A stretch of 50,888 bases of DNA from UBA57 sp963577725 (GTDB lineage: Archaea; Thermoproteota; Nitrososphaeria; Nitrososphaerales; UBA57). A model generated the notes under the pieces. The model was not told the DNA's origin and did no database searches. It saw nothing but the letters and a program-made list of their open reading frames with translations. The position numbers were made by a program, and so were the translations under genes. The stretch spans positions 1 through 50,888 of the forward strand of contig JAKZTE010000015.1 of the NCBI GenBank assembly GCA_047517285.1, written 5' to 3'. Shown piece after piece: positions 46,980 through 50,888 of the stretch. How positions within the stretch are numbered: position 1 is the first letter of the stretch; each line of letters opens with the position of its first letter.

Positions 46980-47061
46980 GATATAATTCATTAGCATTTT
47001 TTTAATATTAAAGTATTGATTTAGAAAGACATAATTAATAATTTATTCATATTAGTAATAC

Positions 47062-47664
47062 TTGTTAGAAAAAATGAGAAGCAGGGTAGAACCAATAATG
47101 AATAAAATTGGTCTTGGATTATCTAAATTGGGAATGACGCCAATCATGCTGAGCGCATTAGCTGTTGTTTTTTCAATTATTTCGGCATTTTTTTATTCAA
47201 ATCTAGTTCAATTCAATATAAACAATATCATCCCAAATCAAGCTCTTGGAGCAATATTTTTACTTATTGCAGGATTATGTGATATGTTAGACGGAGCGAT
47301 TGCAAGAGTTACTAAGAAATCTAGCTTGAGAGGTGCGTTCATAGATTCTATATTCGATAGAGTAACTGAAATAATAGTTTTTAGTGGAATATTAATTGGG
47401 CAATATGCTGAATCAATATTGATTTTCTTTGCAATTACGTTGTCAATGTTGGTAAGTTATTCACGAACAAAGGCAGAAGCAATTAATGTGGATTTAAGAG
47501 GAGTTGGAATAGCAGAACGTTCAGAAAGAATACTAATATTGTGTTTATTTAGTTTCTTTAATGAAGTCAGATATGCAATAATAATCATAGTGATACTATC
47601 CAGCATAACATTCATAGAGAGATTTATTTCAGTAATGAAAAGAGCAGATAAATCTAATACTTAG
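47062..47664 (+). CDS. CDP-alcohol phosphatidyltransferase, archaetidylinositol-phosphate synthase type
   Basis: A 200-residue membrane enzyme with about six helices. The full CDP-OH-P motif is present: DGAIAR, eight residues, G, three residues, D, three residues, D (DGAIARVTKKSSLRGAFID, then SIFD). It joins CDP-archaeol with a polar head group such as inositol phosphate. The start is TTG at 47062, giving MLEKMRSRVEP, which matches the family N-terminus better than ATG 47074. It overlaps the S26e gene by 11 bases. Confidence 0.85.
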   Translation: MLEKMRSRVEPIMNKIGLGLSKLGMTPIMLSALAVVFSIISAFFYSNLVQFNINNIIPNQALGAIFLLIAGLCDMLDGAIARVTKKSSLRGAFIDSIFDRVTEIIVFSGILIGQYAESILIFFAITLSMLVSYSRTKAEAINVDLRGVGIAERSERILILCLFSFFNEVRYAIIIIVILSSITFIERFISVMKRADKSNT

Positions 47665-47938
47665 TGCGTCGACGTCGTTCATCTTTAGCACGTACTTTAA
47701 CTAAGCCGTAATGTACTGCACAGGAAACACAATAATATTTGGTAGTTTTTTGAGATGCAATATAAGTTCCTGCTGCACGAAGTTCTCTTGCCAATGTGGG
47801 TTCGACCAGTGTAATTCGACCGGTTTTTTTCTTAGCTTTATCCTTAGGAACAAGAGTACCGCAATTACTGCATGAAATTGAGCCTGTCGAACCTTTACTA
47901 CCGCCTGCACGACCGCCGCTTTTTCTTTTCTTAGTCAT
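47654..47938 (-). CDS. rps26e: Ribosomal protein S26e
   Basis: A 94-residue basic protein: a Lys/Arg/Gly-rich start, CSNC and YYCVSCAVHYGLVKVR with two CxxC pairs, and an Arg-rich end. It sits on the small subunit near the mRNA exit. S26e is limited to some archaeal groups and eukaryotes, which supports the Nitrososphaerota assignment. Confidence 0.95.
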   Translation of the reverse strand: MTKKRKSGGRAGGSKGSTGSISCSNCGTLVPKDKAKKKTGRITLVEPTLARELRAAGTYIASQKTTKYYCVSCAVHYGLVKVRAKDERRRRTKY

Positions 47939-48009
47939 TGTAATAAAAAATTAAAGATATTACTTACGCATAAATCTTACGGAATAAAGATAATTATCAG
48001 GTTAGGATT

Positions 48010-48897
48010 ATGTCAAATATATGTATAATCGGCCATATTTCAATTGATAAAATATACAATAATAAAATTAAAGCCGAGTCAATAGGAGGCCCGCCATGTT
48101 ATTCAGGTCTAACTTGTGTAAATGAAGGATTAGATGTGGAAATTTATACAAAAGTGGGCAATGACTTTCCAGCTGAATATGAATCATGGTTAAAAGAGAA
48201 TAGAATCAGAATGTTAAATGATAAATCAGAATTAAATACGACAAGTTTCAAAATAACTGAAACAAAAAAAAGAAAACAATTAAAATTAATAAATAAATGT
48301 GAAGAAATAAGAATAGAAAAAGAGAAAGTAGAGAAATATGAAGGAATAATATTAAGTCCGATTGTAAATGAATTAGATGTAAAGAATAATAAATTAATAA
48401 ATAAACTTGATAAAAAAATATTACTTGATCCTCAGGGATATTTAAGAAGATTTAATGAAAATGGAGTTTGTGAATTAAGGTATTTAGATATTAACAAATT
48501 GCCAAAGGCGGATATCATAAAGATTAGTGAAGAAGAATCAAAGATGATAGATAATTCAGATAAATTTTTTAATAGATTAAAAAAGATATCAAAAATTTAT
48601 CCAATAACGATAGGAACTACAGATAATGAATTTACATATTTATTTGCGAATAAGAAATGTCATGAAATAAGAAATTATCAATCAAATAATTTAGAAGATA
48701 CAATTGGATTAGGGGATATATTAAATGGGGTATTTTTTAGCATGTATATCAAGAATGAAGACATTTTATGGTCAATATCAAAAGCTATAGCATTTGCTAC
48801 AACAAGAGAAGGAATAGGAATAAAAAAATTAGATAAATTAGTAGAATATAGTGAATTATCAGACAACATATACAATAATATAAAGAAAATTTACTAA
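48010..48897 (+). CDS. PfkB/ribokinase-family kinase
   Basis: A 295-residue kinase. The start SNICIIGHISIDKI and GGPPCYSGLTC match the family N-terminus. The anion-hole motif reads EDTIGLGDILNG, with the catalytic Asp in GLGD. It phosphorylates a sugar, nucleoside or polyol alcohol; the substrate cannot be read from sequence. It has a long Lys/Glu-rich lid region. Its neighbours hint at sugar or inositol metabolism. Confidence 0.82.
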   Translation: MSNICIIGHISIDKIYNNKIKAESIGGPPCYSGLTCVNEGLDVEIYTKVGNDFPAEYESWLKENRIRMLNDKSELNTTSFKITETKKRKQLKLINKCEEIRIEKEKVEKYEGIILSPIVNELDVKNNKLINKLDKKILLDPQGYLRRFNENGVCELRYLDINKLPKADIIKISEEESKMIDNSDKFFNRLKKISKIYPITIGTTDNEFTYLFANKKCHEIRNYQSNNLEDTIGLGDILNGVFFSMYIKNEDILWSISKAIAFATTREGIGIKKLDKLVEYSELSDNIYNNIKKIY

Positions 48898-48913
48898 AGT
48901 ATAATCAGGGAAT

Positions 48914-49894
48914 ATGAATCAAGATATAAAAAATACATTAATTGAATCATTGAATGATAATAACAATTCCATATTAATAGTTGGATGTAGGGCAACAGAA
49001 TATTTTCATGAATGTTGTGAATATAACATATTAATGGTTGGAGATAAGACGGAATCTAGAATAATAAATGATAAAAAAATTGGTTTTATACAAATTAATA
49101 GTATGGATAGAGATGAATTTTTAGAAACAAGTAATAAAGATGCGAGTTATTTGATTAATAATGAGATACTAAAAGATAATTATTTTACTCTTTCTACTAA
49201 AATAAAAGATATTGAAGAACATAAATCAAAGATAATTAAACAGCATTGCAATTCAACAATGATTGATGTTACAACAGATATTCAGAAAGCAACTAATGCA
49301 ATGAATAAATCATCATTATATGATTCGGCATATTGGACATTGTCGGCAAGTTATAATTTAAGCAAATTATCAATTGCGTGCAAGGGTTTAATTCAAAGTC
49401 CATCGCATTTATTGAGTCAATTAAAAGATAGAAAAAATGAACGTAATATTGATCAATATTTTGATCTATTAGATTTAGAAATTGCTACAAAATCATCAGT
49501 AGAACGTCGACTGCAAGCATTGAACAATCTAAACAGATCGCTATCTACAATAACAAATAATAATAATGAATTATTCGCTAGAAGAATGAAATTAATAGAC
49601 AGTAAGATACGCTGGTTTATGAAAAATAAAATGATAACAAATGCATTTGTTCTATTAGGTTATGAAAATACGTTAGTAATAGGGGAAATTTACAAAGAAT
49701 ACTGTGATCTAAAGTATTTATCGACACATAATTACAAGATAATCAGTGAGATATTAGAAGAAGATATTTCAACAAGTGTAGGAAAATCAACAATTAAAAT
49801 GCTACAAATTCCAATGGATGAACAAAGGATTACTGAGAAATTAGATACGTTGAATAATTTATTAATCGAAATAAGAGATAATATAGCCAATTGA
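48914..49894 (+). CDS. Protein of unknown function, possible degenerate nucleotidyltransferase fold
   Basis: A 326-residue soluble protein. An N-terminal ILIVGCRATEYFHECCEYNILMVGD resembles the GS...DxD strand-turn-strand of small nucleotidyltransferases, but lacks the paired Asp. The remainder is helical, with a HEPN-like look (YDSAYWTLSASYNLSKLSIACKG). An MNT/HEPN-like relation is speculative. It follows the kinase gene by 16 bases and precedes two NTP-transferase genes, so it probably belongs to this cluster. Confidence 0.55.
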   Translation: MNQDIKNTLIESLNDNNNSILIVGCRATEYFHECCEYNILMVGDKTESRIINDKKIGFIQINSMDRDEFLETSNKDASYLINNEILKDNYFTLSTKIKDIEEHKSKIIKQHCNSTMIDVTTDIQKATNAMNKSSLYDSAYWTLSASYNLSKLSIACKGLIQSPSHLLSQLKDRKNERNIDQYFDLLDLEIATKSSVERRLQALNNLNRSLSTITNNNNELFARRMKLIDSKIRWFMKNKMITNAFVLLGYENTLVIGEIYKEYCDLKYLSTHNYKIISEILEEDISTSVGKSTIKMLQIPMDEQRITEKLDTLNNLLIEIRDNIAN

Positions 49895-49936
49895 AGACGC
49901 ATTTATTAAATAAAGTTCAGCTTAACATAAAGTAAT

Positions 49937-50638
49937 ATGAAGGCTGTGATTCTTGCAGGAGGGTTAGGAAAAAGAGTGAGGCCATATACATTATTTTTAC
50001 CTAAACCAATGCTTCCATTGGGCGATAAACCAATATTAGGTCATATAATTGATTGGATAAAGAAACAGCGCATAAAAGAAATAATTATTTGTACGTCGTA
50101 CATGAGTGAAATAATAGAAGAGCATTTTGGAAATGGTGAAAAATATGGAGTAGAAATTACTTATGTGAAAGCGAAAAAACCACTAGGTACAGCAGGACAA
50201 TTAAAATCTGCGCAGAAATATCTCGATGATGATTTCCTTTGCATATATAGTGATTCTTTATTTAATTTTAAGATAAATACTGCAGTAAAATTCCACAGGA
50301 AAATTAATCCAATAGTCACAATGGTCGTATGTAAATATGAAACAAGATTAAAATATGGAATGATTGAGCTAAATAAAGATAAATCAGTAGCAGAATGGAA
50401 AGAAAAGCCGGCCATAAAGGGATTGATAAATACTGGATGTTTTATCATGAATTCAGAATTTCTAAAACATATTCCAAGAAATAAGATCTACGAGATGGAC
50501 CGGGTTTTTAAAGAGATTCAAGAAAAGAATAATAAAATATATGGATTTCCAGTATCAGGAAATATTTTAGATTTAGGTAGTAAAACTGAATATGAAAAAA
50601 ATTTCAAAGAATTCAATAAAGTGAAAAAACATGAATGA
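49937..50638 (+). CDS. Sugar-phosphate nucleotidyltransferase
   Basis: A 233-residue NDP-sugar pyrophosphorylase. The N-terminal signature is MKAVILAGGLGKRVRPYT followed by LPKPMLPLGDKP; the metal-binding Asp is in YSDSLF, and INTGCFI follows. It lacks a C-terminal hexapeptide domain, so it is a short, RmlA/ManC-like catalytic unit. Its product, a UDP-, GDP- or dTDP-sugar, would feed glycan synthesis. The next gene starts eight bases before its end. Confidence 0.9.
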   Translation: MKAVILAGGLGKRVRPYTLFLPKPMLPLGDKPILGHIIDWIKKQRIKEIIICTSYMSEIIEEHFGNGEKYGVEITYVKAKKPLGTAGQLKSAQKYLDDDFLCIYSDSLFNFKINTAVKFHRKINPIVTMVVCKYETRLKYGMIELNKDKSVAEWKEKPAIKGLINTGCFIMNSEFLKHIPRNKIYEMDRVFKEIQEKNNKIYGFPVSGNILDLGSKTEYEKNFKEFNKVKKHE

Positions 50639-50888
50639 TAATCTAATACTTATTGAAGATAAATCAATAGAGAATTTTGAACCAATTACGTCCACCAGAA
50701 CTTCATTGGAGATGCAATTTGGGGCAGGTAGTTTTTATGAACAATTAAAAAGAGAGACAGAATTCAACAATATTTCTATTTTTATCAGAGACCATTTAAA
50801 AGAAACTACAAAAAAAAGACTAAAAAATATAGATATAGGAAAAATTGATTTTGAAGGAGATGCCATAATAATAAATGCTCTTATAAAT
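50631..50888 (+). CDS. Second sugar nucleotidyltransferase-like gene, cut by the window end
   Basis: The first 86 codons are open to the last base. The start NLILIEDKSIENFEPITSTR followed by SLEMQFGAGSFYEQ resembles the N-terminus of GlmU/GlgC-like NTP_transf_4 proteins, which usually continue into a left-handed beta-helix. It overlaps the previous gene by eight bases and is co-translated with it. Its substrate cannot be judged from this part. Confidence 0.7.
   Translation, partial: MNDNLILIEDKSIENFEPITSTRTSLEMQFGAGSFYEQLKRETEFNNISIFIRDHLKETTKKRLKNIDIGKIDFEGDAIIINALIN

Overview
The window is a low-G+C archaeal chromosome segment. Its information-processing genes are archaeal/eukaryote-like: TBP, RNA polymerase subunit P, ribosomal protein S26e, ABCE1, Cdc48, a group II chaperonin, family B DNA polymerase, deoxyhypusine synthase, archaeal-type Tyr/Thr/Gly-tRNA synthetases and an archaeal (S26B-type) signal peptidase. 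S26e, the thermosome/Cdc48/PolB set and many short conserved proteins fit Nitrososphaerota (Thaumarchaeota). A large exported PQQ-type dehydrogenase on an otherwise ordinary core segment suggests one of the non-ammonia-oxidising, heterotrophic marine lineages, which are known for such enzymes. That placement is an inference; no rRNA gene is present to test it.

Layout. (1) 1-4.9 kb is an accessory block with higher and uneven G+C. It holds a stand-alone zinc-ribbon protein, a restriction-endonuclease-like protein, a coupled AAA+ ATPase/CobT-like zincin-vWA pair, and a single-pass membrane protein. This is the most likely unusual system here. (2) 4.9-12.2 kb: HAD phosphatase and ArgRS with a 4-base overlap, several small conserved proteins, signal peptidase, TBP, PyrE, a LarA-like protein without the catalytic residues and a RimI-type acetyltransferase. 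(3) 12.2-24.5 kb: Trm5-like methyltransferase, ABCE1, Cdc48, DedA protein, thermosome, an unlisted 42-aa zinc protein, TldE/TldD and a PIN-ATPase-KH protein. (4) 24.5-28.2 kb: an operon of three related winged-helix proteins plus a small membrane protein. It faces a short gene across a promoter with unusual inverted repeats and is followed by a COG1709-type regulator and a DUF92 membrane protein. (5) 28.2-32.8 kb: GlyRS, the anchored PQQ-type dehydrogenase with a textbook terminator, an EVE-domain protein and a small membrane protein. (6) 33-40.4 kb: the DUF35/thiolase/HMG-CoA synthase entry into the mevalonate pathway for archaeal lipids, RpoP, a glycosyltransferase and sugar aminotransferase, MscS channel, TyrRS and a small membrane protein. 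(7) 40.4-50.9 kb: PolB, a deoxyhypusine synthase/agmatinase pair, ThrRS with a small zinc protein, a CDP-alcohol phosphatidyltransferase, S26e, a PfkB-type kinase, an unrecognised 326-aa protein and two nucleotidyltransferase-family genes, the last cut by the window end.

Many genes are single or in short operons with a TATA-like element about 26 bases before the start codon, as expected for leaderless archaeal mRNAs. TTG starts are frequent. Convergent neighbours often overlap at their 3' ends. I saw no rRNA, tRNA, CRISPR array, insertion sequence or integrase, and no stretch over 300 bases lacks a gene.
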